64,000 nucleotides of DNA from Dipylidium caninum (Eukaryota > Platyhelminthes > Cestoda > Cyclophyllidea > Dipylidiidae). The stretch is from assembly GCA_017562135.1 (NCBI GenBank), contig QEYB01001654.1:1-64000 (forward strand), given 5' to 3'. This document shows positions 1 through 12,260 of this stretch, piece by piece. The notes beneath the pieces were generated by a model that did not search any database, was not told the DNA's origin, and worked only from the letters and a program-made list of their open reading frames with translations. Position numbers and translations under genes: made by a program. Every line of letters starts with the position of its first letter. Position 1 is the stretch's first letter.

Positions 1-3000
1 CGATCCGAATGAGGCCCCAGAGCCTTCGCGGAGTCTCATTTTGCCTGACGCGGCTTATGGCTCCATCAACAGAACTTTTTTCATCCCAACTCGTCAATCC
101 AACTCCAGTAACCACTGAAAATTCTTGTGTATTGGCGTTATAAAGGTATCATCTTACCGTACCTGAGTGTGGTGAAACTTCTGTATCTACTTTTTAAATG
201 AGAGGAGGTAGAATACTTCGGGGCCAGGAAATCTTCTTCAATTACGTCATGGTAAGATGTATGAGCCGGATAAGCAGCGTAGAGGGTTACAAGTCTCGTT
301 CGATGTAACAATTAGGATGAAAAATCACACTCACGACGATCAAGTAACGCCAACGCTGTCCAGTCAGCTGCCACTCTGTCCAACACCTGTATCGCTGACT
401 GAAACGGGGAATCCGACAAGATTCTGAATCAACAAACCCGCCGCTCCGTAGATCGGCCATACTGCTCTTTCCATCAGGGCTTTCTCTTTCCTTCTTTTTC
501 GTAAAGACTCCAATGCCAGTTTTTTAGGATGTCCTCCAAGGGAATGGCGTCTGGGATAATTTGGTTGCATATATATATCAAGTCTTCATGTTAGGCTCGA
601 ATGCAAATTTACAACCAGTTATGGTATCTACGGCTTGTTCTCGCCACTATTTTACTAAATGGCAATCATTCTTAAACTTCATTGTAATACCGCTAACATT
701 ACAGAAACTGCTTATACTTTCAAGAATGTCATTGTTTCGTTAACAGAGCCACTGCGCCAGAAGAGGACAAGCAAACATACGTGGTCTCCTCTCAATATTT
801 AATCTACCTCGCTAGTATACCGGATAGGATAACACTTTTGTTGCCACGACTATATGGTTTCTGACGATGAGTTCCTCAGCCTGCAAAATATGCATTCACA
901 TTGGACTATTTTTCGTCTAATGTAAGGACAATCTCTACTCTTGACCACCTTTCCCAATAACAGTGCGCTATTCCTACACCCTCATATATAGGGTAAAAGG
1001 CAGCATCACTCCACATTTTACACAATAAACCTTGCCTTCGGTCGTACATTTCGCTGGATCTAGTCGCCCTCTCGGTAGAATTGAACAATTGGATGAATGT
1101 AGGCCTGATGACTATTCATTTCCAATTTGGCATATTACCTTTCTCCAGCCCTCCCCATTGTCCACATATTCAACACCATTAACTATCTCCTGAATATATG
1201 GGCTCTTAAGAATTTGGCCTTCACATACTTCTTTTCCTGGCAGAGATTTACTTCCATAATCAATCTCATTCTTCTGCCGTCTTTCCTCCTCTATCGATTT
1301 CATACACTGATAAGATACCGCGGTTATTATGAAAGCAATTCCACATTCATCATATTTGAATGCAAGTGAACTAGTTCCTAAAGCGAAAATATTGGCTTTA
1401 ATAATATAAGTTCTTAACATCGCTTTCTCGGACAGGCGATTTAATTCTCAACTATTAAGGCTTGGATACTCAGCTTCATGGTGGGCAACGGGAAAGCTAC
1501 GGGACGGCCTGGGACGCAGAATCAAAACCGCTAGGAGAGGTTCAATGAAGTTTACATACTAGAGAGAATTGTCATAACAGTACACTAAGTATTGCCGCAC
1601 ATGTAAAGTGTTACACAAGATTATTCCCATCTTATTCTGTTCATGATAGGGTGTAGATCAAGTGATAAAACGGTGGTGGTAGATTTTGGAGAAGGACAAC
1701 ACAGTGAAAGAACTTAATCAGTCTTTCTCAGTATTGACGGAACACATTGAACAGACTAATATGATCATGCTCGAACATTTCACACTCCCACTAAGCACAG
1801 GTAAACTATTCTGACAATGTCCAAATCACCACACCCAGTTTTCTTGATGTCGCAACACCAACTTCTTGCTTTTGAATAGCTTTCATTTCTTTCTGGTGCC
1901 TGACAATTATTTTGGTTTATAATGAAGATGGTGCGTGCATTAATTGAGCGCATCAAGGAGTGTATGAGTTTGATATAAGGTCTACCGGGAAGGCCTCTGT
2001 CCGTCTACTATACTAAACACATAGAGAAATTACTGTGGGTATCGTCTGAGATAAAAAAGCGGATCAACTCAGCAACAAATTTCGACATAGCCATAGCACG
2101 AGACATTTTCAAGTACCACAATCTGCCACCACCCCTACACCTTGTGGCCTCTCCGAATATACTGTGAATACTCGTTTGCCTCACCAGATGCAAAAGCACA
2201 TGGCTGCACAGAGCTCCCTCTTTTTGATTGGGATGCAATTCATGGGCATCACAATTTGCACGCATATTGTGCGGAATAATGCCACCTGGAAATGAGTATT
2301 TCAGAGTGCTCTTTTGTTCTTATAGTTTAGTTACAAGCACTGACTGATTGGTAAGGTGGCGCAACTTTCCCCAGTGGTCTTCACCAGCGCGGTGTGACAT
2401 TATGTGACTAACCCCTCCACTCGCCTTCCCTCCGACACTTCCACCGCTATGGCAACAATAATCTCTCTCTGTCTGCGCCAAGATAATGATGAGGAGAACC
2501 GGTTCTCATGATGGCACTTGCGGTAATGTGATACTGACAACGTTAATATTTGCCGTGTTATTACGCAACACAGAACAGGAGAAAATTTTCCAATCGTAGA
2601 ACCATTTAAGTAACGTTTTAGTGACCCATTTATAACCACCATATAGATGGTGCAGTGTCGTCTGATTTAACCTTCTTAAGGAAAGAGATTTGCGGTAAAC
2701 AAGTAAGCACCGCCTTAGCTATTCTGTAATTACGGCCGACCAGGTAGGCGATTTGATTTAATGTGTAAAAATGTGTACAAGGCGATCGCACAAAGAGTCA
2801 CCTAAGAAGAGATAGAGGACTATAGGTAAGCAGACAACTTGTAGTAGTTACATCGCTATTTATATATTTCGGTGGAACCATAATCTTCATCATTCTGGAC
2901 TTGCCAACAGGCTTCTTAGGTGATCTGAGATTTCTACTCATGCAAAATGAGAATTAAGGTTGCGTAAGACTGATTGACAAGTAAACATGTCTCAGAAAAG

Positions 3001-3710
3001 TGACGAAGCACTACTTAGAGTGGGAAAAGTTGTTATTGTATTGAGGAAATATCAATAGAAATAAGAAACAGTCAGAGCGGTTTGGACTCCAATTTGAAGC
3101 GATCCTCGAAAGAAACCAAAAAGTTAAATTGCGTCCTGATTTAATTTGACGTACGTGCCCGATTTACCCATCACATCAGCCGTCAAGTCTTTATATTACT
3201 CGGAAACATATTTTGACAACTCTTTTGGTCGTTTCGGACTCATCCACTGCAAAAATGGTGAAAGGCCTGGCAAACAGCATCGGGTAGTGACTTCATTAAG
3301 CTGGCTTTGTTGATCTGAGGAAAGTACAAGATAATAGCATGAAAAAGCGACATGGAGCAATCCTTAGAATTAGTGTCAAATTAAAGGCTCCCTTTGAGTG
3401 TATCCCTGGCCTAATATACTCTGCTGATGAAACCGAATAGGATGATGTCCTAACTATTCTAACTTTTTCACTTTGAAATCCCGATGTTCTTAAGGGTAGG
3501 GCAAAACTGCAAATCCAAGCACGATTTTATAAAAAGTGAAATTCATGAGGCTGGTACCTAATGCACTTAACGCAAATGCTATTGTGTGTATGCAAACGGC
3601 TTAAGTTACAGATTTTCCTAGTAATAGATAAGAGTTGAAAGGAATAAGAGCGGAAAATAAATAAATAATCCTAGTATCGAGCAGTAGAACATGCGCCCGA
3701 TCAGAAGCCT
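1..3710. other. Stretch with no supportable gene
   Basis: I read both strands and found only short open frames without recognisable domains, consistent codon patterns or paired splice sites. The longest, on the minus strand near 1112-1420, has no family signature. The DNA is AT-rich and looks like intergenic sequence downstream of the minus-strand CRAL-TRIO gene that ends at 3711. No tRNA, rRNA or clear repeat was recognised. Confidence 0.4.
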
Positions 3711-5701
3711 TTACCGCAATTTCCTCAAAAGGAAAGTTTTATTTCTCCACCATAATGATTCTGGCATCAATTCCTTCAGTCCCGGGAATGTCTCGAAAGC
3801 ACGACTCATATCAGCGCCCAAAAGCATAATCTGCAATTATGGAGAGATAAAGTTGATGGGAGTACGGCTGTCATTGATTCAAATGGGCCAGATACTCACT
3901 CGAGACTTGATTTTCTCCGTGAACCACTCCATATAGAGCTTAAACAAATTTTCAACAATTTTAGGCACATTGTAGAATATCATCCCCTTTATCCTGAAGG
4001 GAAGGCAATCCTGAAAAAAGAACCATTGAAAAACGCAAGTAGTAAATAGAGTTTTGGGTTCATTGCCTGACACTTTGGTATTGAAAAGATTAGTGATAAT
4101 GAAGACACTATGAAGAATTGACAGTGCACGAAAACGTAAATTGAAAGATGAAAAATAAGCAGGTACCTGGTAGTACTTTGTGCCAAATCGCATAAACTTC
4201 GGTTCAAACATCTTGATGATGTCCTCTTTTGCGATATTGCGTGAAATCAATGATCCAGCAGGTGCCACCAATTTGCATTCTGGGATCAACGAGACATAAG
4301 TCTTCCCATATTTGAAACGCATTTTGCATTTGTGAAACGGAAACCTCGCTGAAGTCGAGACTGCCTGCGTGTAGTAGGAAGCGAAATTAATCGAATGTTT
4401 GAAGTGTCATTGGTTGCGGTTGGTTGAGACTTACTACACTTGGTCATGGCGACTAACGTGCCTTCTCGAGTAAATCCAAGAGGAGCATAACACCTGTGGA
4501 GAAGTGAGAAAGACGTAAGTGCTAGCGTTTACCGCTTGTCCATAGGCCATTCGATTCGCTCTTGAGCTCTCTCTATTTACCCACTTTGGAATAAAAACAT
4601 TTACACAGATTGTGGTGTATTTCTCAGCCTGGAAAGTTAAGTGTTCTCAAAAAAAACGATCCACACTCATCAGTTAAGCGCACCATGGATTAGTGTGAAT
4701 ATGGCAGTTTCGTTGCGGCCCTTTGCATATATTATTTACTCGATGGACATCTCATGAAAGTCCTAAAAACCACTTGAACATTTTCATGAGATGTCTCATT
4801 GGTACTACTTAGATGAATTAATGCTGAATTTTCAGAAATGCATTATTAACTGGAAGATTTACTTCATGCCAACCCATTTATTCCAGATAGTCTTCCTGCT
4901 TTGTGTTTCCTCGAACCAGGCTGGACACCCTTCTGTGGATGATGTTCGAAACGTGCAAAAATTGTCAAGACGATGCTGCGCCTTCATATGGTTGTATTTG
5001 GCATGACGCAGAAATGCCAAGAGAAAGGCATCATCTGTATGTGAGTAAGAGGAAAATGTTAATCTAGTCCAGTGAATAATTGGCGAAGTCGATGAAGAGA
5101 ACAAAATAAACAATAGTAAAACTTAGCGTTCTGCAATTCTACAAATTCTTTAGCTAACCTGCTTTTATATCTCTGCCACGTGGAAATTTCTAACACGTTC
5201 ATAAACTGCTTCAAATGTGGTTTGCCTTCCTCTGTGAATTACGTATATCGTCATGTCTGAAATGTGTCAAGGACTACGATTTCCATCTGCGTTTTGTTAG
5301 TTCACTGTCCGCTCTTTGATAGATTTCAACTTCAGCCATTTGAAGGCAGTGTCGTTAAAATTGTAGGTTAAAGGGGTACATGAAGCCTCCAGATCCATTT
5401 AAACAGAGAAAAATCATATTGTTTAATTATTGCCGCCCTTAAGAGTATAAATCCTATTTGTCACCTTGCTGCATTTGACATAGACGGGGCGATAAAAAGG
5501 GTAATCGCTTGATGCAAATAACCTACCCGAAACACACTTTAAGTGGGGCATAGAAGTGAGCCAGCGTCGAAACGACTCTAAATGTGCTTGGACCTGATCA
5601 GGAACTTCTTTTATTTCCTTAATTGCCCGTTTTTCATATAACGACGGCAGGGGTTTGGTCGGCTCGTAGAGAGTATACAGCGAATACGTCGTCTTGGGCA
5701 T
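3711..5701 (-). CDS. CRAL-TRIO domain lipid-transfer protein (alpha-tocopherol transfer protein / clavesin-like)
   Basis: Family members bind a small hydrophobic ligand (tocopherol, retinal or phosphoinositide) and move it between membranes. I assembled six exons: 5701-5527, 5034-4863, 4493-4435, 4360-4167, 4010-3900 and 3830-3711. Every junction agrees in phase with GT-AG signals, giving 276 residues, close to the 278 of human TTPA. The ATG at 5701 starts MPKTTYSLY. The CRAL-TRIO N-terminal helices are visible as FRRWLTSMPHLK followed, across intron 1, by DDAFLLAFLRHAKY. The short third exon gives CYAPLGFTREGTLVAM. The C-terminal lobe shows YYQDCLPFRIKGMIFYNVPK, EKIKSR and LLGADM, matching the family's 'FPlRiKgIh.iNvP' and 'hG.d' landmarks. 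The middle lobe is divergent, so the ligand cannot be predicted. No neighbour shares a pathway. The family call is firm; orthology within the family is open. Confidence 0.87.
4746..4795. repeat. Perfect 14-bp inverted repeat (hairpin) in a CRAL-TRIO intron
   Basis: The sequence GACATCTCATGAAA at 4746-4759 is repeated as its exact reverse complement at 4782-4795, leaving a 22-nt loop. It lies in the intron between exons 2 and 3 of the CRAL-TRIO gene. It may be the remnant of a small foldback element or an RNA hairpin; nothing else supports a function. Confidence 0.8.
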
Positions 5702-6535
5702 CTCTCCTTCCTCACTGAAGCGCGTGCTGTGCTCAAAAGCAGCATTACTGCGCTTAAATTTAAGAGTTGGCGCACACCAGGGTGCTGTGTAAATCAATAA
5801 GCCAGCAACACCAATTTAACCCATCACGATACACGATGTCGAGCCTCCTGATGTCACGCACTGGAGAACCTAGTGTAGGACTACTGTAACTGAGTATTTT
5901 TGGGCATTGCAGTGAATGCTTAGCCTGGGGGTAATTGGAAGAGGGGCAATCTAAATGTAGTTTACATTCATCCTCGAGAGATAAGTAAATGGAGGTAGGA
6001 GGAAATCACCAATTGTCCCAGATTTCTAGCTGTTTTTGAAACCACAGACCTCCACCATTATGCAAATAATTGAATAAATCGTTGCAAATTTTATGGGTAG
6101 AAAAAGGGAAGAAGAGATATTCTTCGGGAGCATGGATCACTTCTGTTAATATTGGGAATGTCTGGAGAACACTGGCGACCACAACAAGCGTTAAATGATG
6201 GAATGCTTAGTGTTTGCATTGGGGGATTATCGCGTAACAAAAAAGGGGGTGATGTTTTAAACGTAATCTGAGTGTTCGTGTACCCATGCTTACCACAAAA
6301 AATTTTATGCGTGAAATACGGCGTAAGAAAACTCGATCGCCTTTTGGTCTCCAAAGTTCACAGCCAATGTGCCAAATCACATTAGATAACGTTTAGAAAT
6401 TTATTAGGTTAGAAACTATGAAACGACGGTTTTTTCCCGCTTGTGTTCAGCAGCGACCGTGAGAAATATATTGCAAGGCTCGCTACATGTTTTATTTATG
6501 AATTTCAAATGTTTTCTCCTTAACTATTCAGTAAA
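5702..6535. other. Upstream region of the CRAL-TRIO gene
   Basis: This is the 5' flank of the minus-strand CRAL-TRIO gene and presumably holds its promoter and 5' UTR. The open frame of coding exon 1 continues upstream of the ATG at 5701 to about 5797 without another ATG. I saw no recognisable coding exon, RNA gene or clear core promoter motif. Confidence 0.35.
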
Positions 6536-7486
6536 ATGTTTTCCATGTTTGTAACCATTTTTATTTTATTGTGCGTCGAAAAAAAGATGGAAACAAAACG
6601 CGATTTAAAATTACATGTGTTGCACGAGTTCAATGTGGATAATAGTTCAGGTAAACAAACATCGAGAAACATTAAGGAAGCCTTCGGCGATGATTTCATT
6701 AATGAACAAAGTGCTCCATTTCTTTTCCACAAATTACTTTCTGACATTTTGAGCATCGTCAAGCCGCCTCGTCTCGATGACGACTCCCAGCCCATGTTAA
6801 TAACGAGGAGGAATTAAGGACGTCTGTTGAGTCCAATCCACACCTGCATCTCAACTGGGAGCTGGCCACATTTCCAGCTGTGTTAAATCATCTGCGCACA
6901 TTATGGTTACAATGTGGTGGAATGCCTAAGGAGTGGTGCGTTATTACTTGCCATAACACAACCGAAAGAAACCCGAACAGCGGAGGAGTTCTTATTGTCG
7001 TGCTTGAAAGTGATGTCCTGCCTGCGGGGAACCTTAAGATGAAAAAAAAACACTAATACTCAGTCGGCATGGCGCATCATTACTACGTGATGGTGACGCA
7101 CAACGACTACACAATGCTTCAATTACTGTTGACAAATTAACTTCTCCACTATATGGAATTGTAGCGAATCCTCCATATTCACCCGATCTTTCACCGACCG
7201 ATTGTCGCCTTTTTAGGTGGCTAAGCATTATTTCTGGAGAAAAAGGGCCATAAGCAGGGTAATATTACATTAAACTTTGAACCATTTATTGAGACGCAAA
7301 AACAGAATTTTTCCAAAAAGGCGCACGTCACTAGTCCCATCATTGGCAGAATGTGGTAGATGCCAATGGGAGTTACTTCCATTGAATATATTAAATAATG
7401 CAAAAAATAAAGCTTTTCCGTTTCTATTTATACGTTATGCTTTCCAACCTAATATGTGCCAAGAAAATATTGCGTCATGTGTGTGA
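6536..7486 (+). mobile_element. Decayed mariner-family transposase, copy 1
   Basis: This is a broken mariner (IS630/Tc1-mariner superfamily) transposase in the sense direction. The N-terminal helix-turn-helix region is readable from about 6600, with HVLHEF, then SRNIKEAFGDDFINEQ, matching the mariner pattern for repeat-recognition helices. After a stop near 6815, another frame gives a VESNP-like segment and FPAVLNHLRT around 6820-6900. The catalytic region reappears near 7090-7230 as PPYSPDLSPTDCRLFRW, the hallmark region of the third catalytic aspartate. Several stops and frameshifts separate these pieces, so no functional protein can be made. I did not resolve terminal inverted repeats. It lies between genes and has no evident host role. 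Confidence 0.78.
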
Positions 7487-8806
7487 TTGCAATAAACTTG
7501 AAAATTAACAGGGCAGGAAATTCGCATCTCTACCTACCCTGCAAATTAATGCGAGAGATGAAGCGATTCGAAATGACAGAAGGGAAGGTGATTTGAGTCT
7601 TTAGATCTAACTTATGGCTTAACACATGAGACTGAGTTATAAATTATACAATCACTAGTTAGGTTGACTATAAGAAACAGAAGTGTTTATTAGAAGCAGA
7701 CTTAAATAAAATGGAGGAATGAAAAAAGAATGAATGTGTCTCAACCGCTGTGCATTCCGTTCTCATTTAGAAGGCTTACTATTAGCCTTAAACTGTTGTC
7801 GAGGATAACCTTTACTTGTGGCTCATTCGAGTAATGCATGTGTGAGCGCGCCCCTTCCATTATTTCTTCTTCCTTTTCTGGCTGCGTTTACCCCTCTGAA
7901 GTGCTGTCGCCCTATCAGCTCCCAGTTTTTACATTGATGCTTTCATTCTTGCAGCCAACTATTTGCATAATGCCATTGCAATCTCGCCACTTTTCAATTA
8001 ATACTGCGTCCTCCCTTCATCTCCCATAGCCCCTCATCGAACATGATAGTTGTGATCTTGTAAGTGTGAAAAATAGTCATCCTACCTTTTTCTGATCTCT
8101 ACGTGGCCAAATTTATCTTACTGCCTGGCTACTGGGGGAAACAAGAGTGGCCGTTTGTTTCCACAGTAGGCGTGATGGTGCCAAGTGTAGGACATTCTTA
8201 AGAATACCGCACCGTTGGCCCCTCTTCAGTCAGTTCATTGTCCCAACTGAAAATGCAGATTTTTTCCCAACATCAAGAGTGTTGTGTTGTGCGGTCCGTT
8301 GATATGTATTTCTCATTGAACTGAAAGTATTGCATTTGCTACCTGCCACCGAACAGCATGGTGAATGGGCAGTTGAGAAATTAGGCATTAAGAAGAGGTG
8401 CGATGGAGTATATCATCACTTGGTCCGTGGCATTCTTATGGTAAAACTTTAAAGGATGAAGATTTACGATTAAGACATTATGAGAACACTTTTCAGTTAT
8501 TGAAAAACCTAAGCTGATATGAATGTAGGCGCATGGACATCCTAAGAACTCCCCGTTGCATAGGTAAATCATGCTGATGCAATTGACGCAAGGAGAATGC
8601 GGCTTTGAAGGCTCACAATTCATGTCCTATACGCCTCCATCGCAATGAACTAAGAGAGAAAGCGACTAAGGAGATGCACATAAAATAGCTAATTAACAGA
8701 TGTTAGTTGAACGAATGACCGTGCACTTTTGCACCAACTGCCCACTGTCTCCCCAATAACTTAATGAAAGTATACAGAATAAAGAACGCCTTTCTCAAAT
8801 TTTAGC
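7487..8806. other. Stretch with no supportable gene
   Basis: Intergenic DNA between the first mariner relic and the long inverted repeat. Only short unrelated open frames are present on either strand, with no conserved motif, RNA gene or distinct repeat recognised. Confidence 0.35.
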
Positions 8807-9539
8807 CTACTTTGCACGCCTACAATGTCAACTCACCCAGAGGTGGTGTCAAATCCCAGCATTCTTATTTCTTCTTGGAGAAACGTTAATGACTGCTGTT
8901 GAGTTACAAGCAGATGCAATTTGGCACTTTGAAGGAGGGCAAATATGTGAAGGTGGATGAAGACGTGCGGTTAACAACGTGTTAATACGCATTTATGAAA
9001 GAGCAAATCAAGACTGCCTGTTTGAACGTATAAACCAGATTACCTTGGATAAAACTGATATAATTAACCGGCTGATTGAAGGTTAGAGCAAGAAGGCAAG
9101 GGAATTATGGTCTCTCATTTCAGACTCCTTCTGTGTTCAATTCTACTTCTTACACGCGAACAAGGTGAACCATCTTCAGGCATCAATTCTTCCCTCTCTC
9201 CGCCTCTATACCTCCACCTGATTGAAATGACTTAAATCATCCACTCCTCCCTTCAATTGGAAAAATGATAGATGAAATTCGCCCCCCCACCCCCTTCCCT
9301 TACTAGCATCACATCCTTTTTATTGGCTACCCCGTTGTATGCGGAACCATGGAGATGGATTAGCACATTTGTGCGAAGTTTATGCGTCTTTGCTTCAGAG
9401 AAGATAGGGTCCAGATTGTGACTACATTGCATCTGTTTGTAACTCAGTCGCATTCATCAATGTCGCTCTACGAAAAAAGACGAATGCAGGGAATTGACAC
9501 CACCTCTAGGTGGGTGAACGTTGTAGGCTTGCAAAGTAG
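8807..9539. repeat. Imperfect long inverted repeat / possible foldback element
   Basis: The left arm (8807-8864) and the reverse complement of the right arm (9482-9539) share CTACTTTGCA, GCCTACAA, AGAGGTGGTGTCAA, TCCC and GCATTC blocks with a few substitutions and small gaps. Similarity continues inward: GAGTTACAAGCAGATGCAAT near 8900-8920 is matched in inverted orientation near 9415-9440. The arms are therefore roughly 120 bp each, around a centre of about 490 bp. This could be a non-autonomous DNA transposon with long terminal inverted repeats, or two opposed copies of one dispersed repeat. No target-site duplication was clear and no transposase reading frame was found inside. Confidence 0.7.
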
Positions 9540-9699
9540 ATGAAAATGGGAGAATGATGTTCCTTAATTCTGTAGATGTTCAGTGGGTTATTTGGGGGTC
9601 GATCATCGGTTTGTACATGAACGGATAGTCATTCGCTCAACTTGAACATCTGTTAATTTGTCATTTTGTCTGTATTTTTCAAGTCGCTTTCTCTTGTAG

Positions 9700-10739
9700 T
9701 TCACTGTGGTAGAGGCCTTTATGACACGAGTTATAAGCTTTTGCAGCCACATTCCCTCTACGTGACGTGGAGATCGCCTGCAACTCTACCTGTCCAATCC
9801 TTTGAAATCTACGTTTCCACTGGAGGAAAACATCGAATACCAATCCTCACGCAGAACTTTGAAAGCAGTAGGCATGATGCTATCGTATGTCCTCTGAAAA
9901 TCGCCTTCCCGTACGAGGCTGTATTAATTGTCCATCATAATAGTGCTTTGTCTTCAAAACATCATATAGGAAATTTCGTTTTCCCCATAACTGGTAAGTA
10001 TCACACCTCCTACTTAACCTCGTCTTATTGGTCTGTCATTTATAACACGAGCGTTGTAATTTTTCCTCTTATCACACATTCTTGTATTTTTACTTTGTCC
10101 TACCCATTACAATTGGGTCGAAACTAAGTATTTTTGCATTTTATTCTAGTTGTTAGCTTTACAAATCTAAAGATAGACGAGGACTGTGGATTGAACCAAC
10201 TAAGATGGTGGGATGTGTTGAGTATCGGCTAGGTGTTTGTTTAAAGTGAATTGTTAAGGTGGAAATTGATGGTATTATGTCATGAGAAATACAGTTACAA
10301 CTGTAATCTGAATTGTTTCTTTTAACATCGTCTTTTCGCCCTAGACAAGCTCTCAGACGCCTACATCACTTCACATGTTGAAATTATCAACAAGTCAGTG
10401 CTCTACATCGGGTGGCAAATGGAGCACATGGAAAGGGTTCAGAATTACCTTCTCTACACCACCTTCATTAGCCCACCTGGATCACCTCCAGAAAATACCA
10501 CCCTTGTGTCGAATCTAACCATGCCTTGCGAAGTAGTGAAGATGCCATCCCCTAATCACACCTATATCATCGACTTGTTTATTATATACGAAGGGAAAAG
10601 GGGGCAACTTGTGCATCTCGCCAATACTCATCGTAGGGAAAAGGGCAAGTTTCGTCTTTTGAGGCGATCTCATCCAGTCGTTGATGTGGCCTTCGTTCCA
10701 AATGCCTTTTCTATACTGTCATCTCATGCATCCCCGTAA
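9700..10739 (+). CDS. Partial gene with two fibronectin-III-like repeats (family not identified)
   Basis: Two exons join in phase: 9700-9993 (acceptor CTCTTGTAG, donor GTAAGT) and 10345-10739 (acceptor CGCCCTAG, stop at 10737-10739). Together they encode about 229 residues. Each exon carries one beta-sandwich-like repeat with the same landmarks: a tryptophan early in the repeat (SLYVTWRSP; VLYIGWQMEH), a tyrosine strand (FEIYVS; QNYLLYT), a cysteine (AIVCPLKI; LTMPCEVVK) and a final alternating strand (YEAVLIVHH; HTYIIDLFIIY). This resembles fibronectin type III modules of extracellular proteins. Several N-x-S/T sites occur in repeat 2. Exon 1 begins with two bases of a split codon, so at least one upstream exon, probably with a signal peptide, is missing from my model. 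I do not recognise the protein. Confidence 0.5.
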
Positions 10740-12120
10740 ATCTATCAACGTTAATGCGACTAACAAATAGACTGACAAGCTGTGACACGAAGTAAACTCT
10801 GTCTGTGATACCGTCACGCCTTCCCCCAAGGCATTCATCAGGAAAAACATGAATTTCAGGCCTTTGCATGAACCACTTTAATTAACATAATAATAAAGAG
10901 ACTCATAACCCATCAATGTCGTTTTTTTTCAGCATTTATTGATTAGACAGGATCCCACTATGTATTCGATTCCATACTCCCTCAACTTAACCGTAGGAAG
11001 TTTCGCTTATACCGCCGTGTTTCCTCTTCAGCAGTTACTTTGATGCCAAAAACGACTTGTGGCTCGACCTCAATCAATGCGGTTATGCAAACCTTCATCG
11101 CTTGCATCGCAATTACTCTCGTATCAGGCCCATTTCGCATGTTAGATTTACAATTGCTTTCATTGATGTAAATCTATTCCACTTTGTCTTCTGCCAATTA
11201 AAAATTAACTCACCTTCTTAATGTGGTAGCAATATGAACGTATCAATAAAACTTCTGCAAATTTGTTTTCCCTTTAGGGGGACATTCGCGGGGTTATTGG
11301 AACCGGCGATATTCAACTTGCAGTCTTGGGTTTTCTTACTTTACTTTGTTTCCTATACTGTTAAATATGGACGGCTGCTGTATCCAGCTACTTTACGCTA
11401 CCGTAGCCATGGGTAAACTACCGCTTCACACGTAAGACTGAAGTGAATCAACTTTGTTTTATTTGATTAGCTACATAAGTATGTGTAGATCGGGTGATAA
11501 ACCTAGGGAAAAGAACATGCTATGTCAAAAGTTGTTGCCATCAAAACAGGCAATATTTTCCGGTAGATCTTATGAAATGTTTTGGTGAGTATTATAAAAT
11601 TTCAGGTATTCCCCCTTATTATTTAAATTTTAGTTCCCTTTGTGTTAACGAAACCGAAAAGTTGTGAAAGTTATCTCTTTGCTGGCTTACAACTTCTCTT
11701 TTTAAAGAAGTCCTACATTTTAATCAAATCAATAGTTTCCAACATTTCTGTAACACCCGTCGACAGGTTGCTGTCTTACTCAATTTTTCAAAAACCTCTT
11801 TGGTTTCGTATTGAAAAATTTTTCCTACCACTTATGCACTTCGTCAAATGCTACATTACAACAACATGGTCAAATTAAACTGATAAATAATGAATTCTGT
11901 ATTTAGTCTTACCCACTAATTACAGCTTATGTGTTTAATTCTTGGTGATTGTTGGAGAATGTGGAAAGAACAGAGCATGGATGGGCATTGTAATGTTAAT
12001 ATTTTTAGCCAGGAACTCATAGTATCGTCACAGGATTAAGCTTAGTATTAGCAAACAAACAAACCTTCATTATATGATAGACATCTCACACATCCATACC
12101 TTATCTTCGCATTTTGAGCG
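10740..12120. other. Stretch with no supportable gene
   Basis: Downstream of the FN3-like gene. Open frames on the plus strand at 11234-11416 and 11642-11878 have no motif or paired splice signals. Nothing else was recognised. Confidence 0.3.
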
Positions 12121-12124
12121 CATA

Positions 12125-12260
12125 AATAATAAATCCCATGTCCCATGTCCCAGATATTGCCAGTACTACGAGTACGTCAAAACCCTGCCAACTTTTGAAA
12201 CTTCTGTCACCTGATTACACCTACACCATCAACTTCTGCGTGTGAAATGAAAGGTGAAAG
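12125..12260 (+). pseudogene. Decayed third copy of the FN3-like repeat exon
   Basis: The sequence near 12198-12245 reads KLLSPDYTYTINFCV before a stop. This matches the last strand of repeat 2 at about 10540-10590 (KMPSPNHTYIIDLFIIY) at both protein and nucleotide level. Just upstream, in another frame, CQYYEYVKTLPTFETSV fits the preceding tyrosine strand. The frame changes and a stop intervenes, so it looks like a broken duplicate of the FN3-like exon. A short triplicated TCCCATG/TCCCAG stretch precedes it at 12136-12155. The similarity is short, so confidence is modest. Confidence 0.4.

Noticed and set aside
1112..1420. 102-codon minus-strand open frame
   Set aside because: No motif, no homologue recognised, and no paired splice signals; length is within chance expectation for this base composition.
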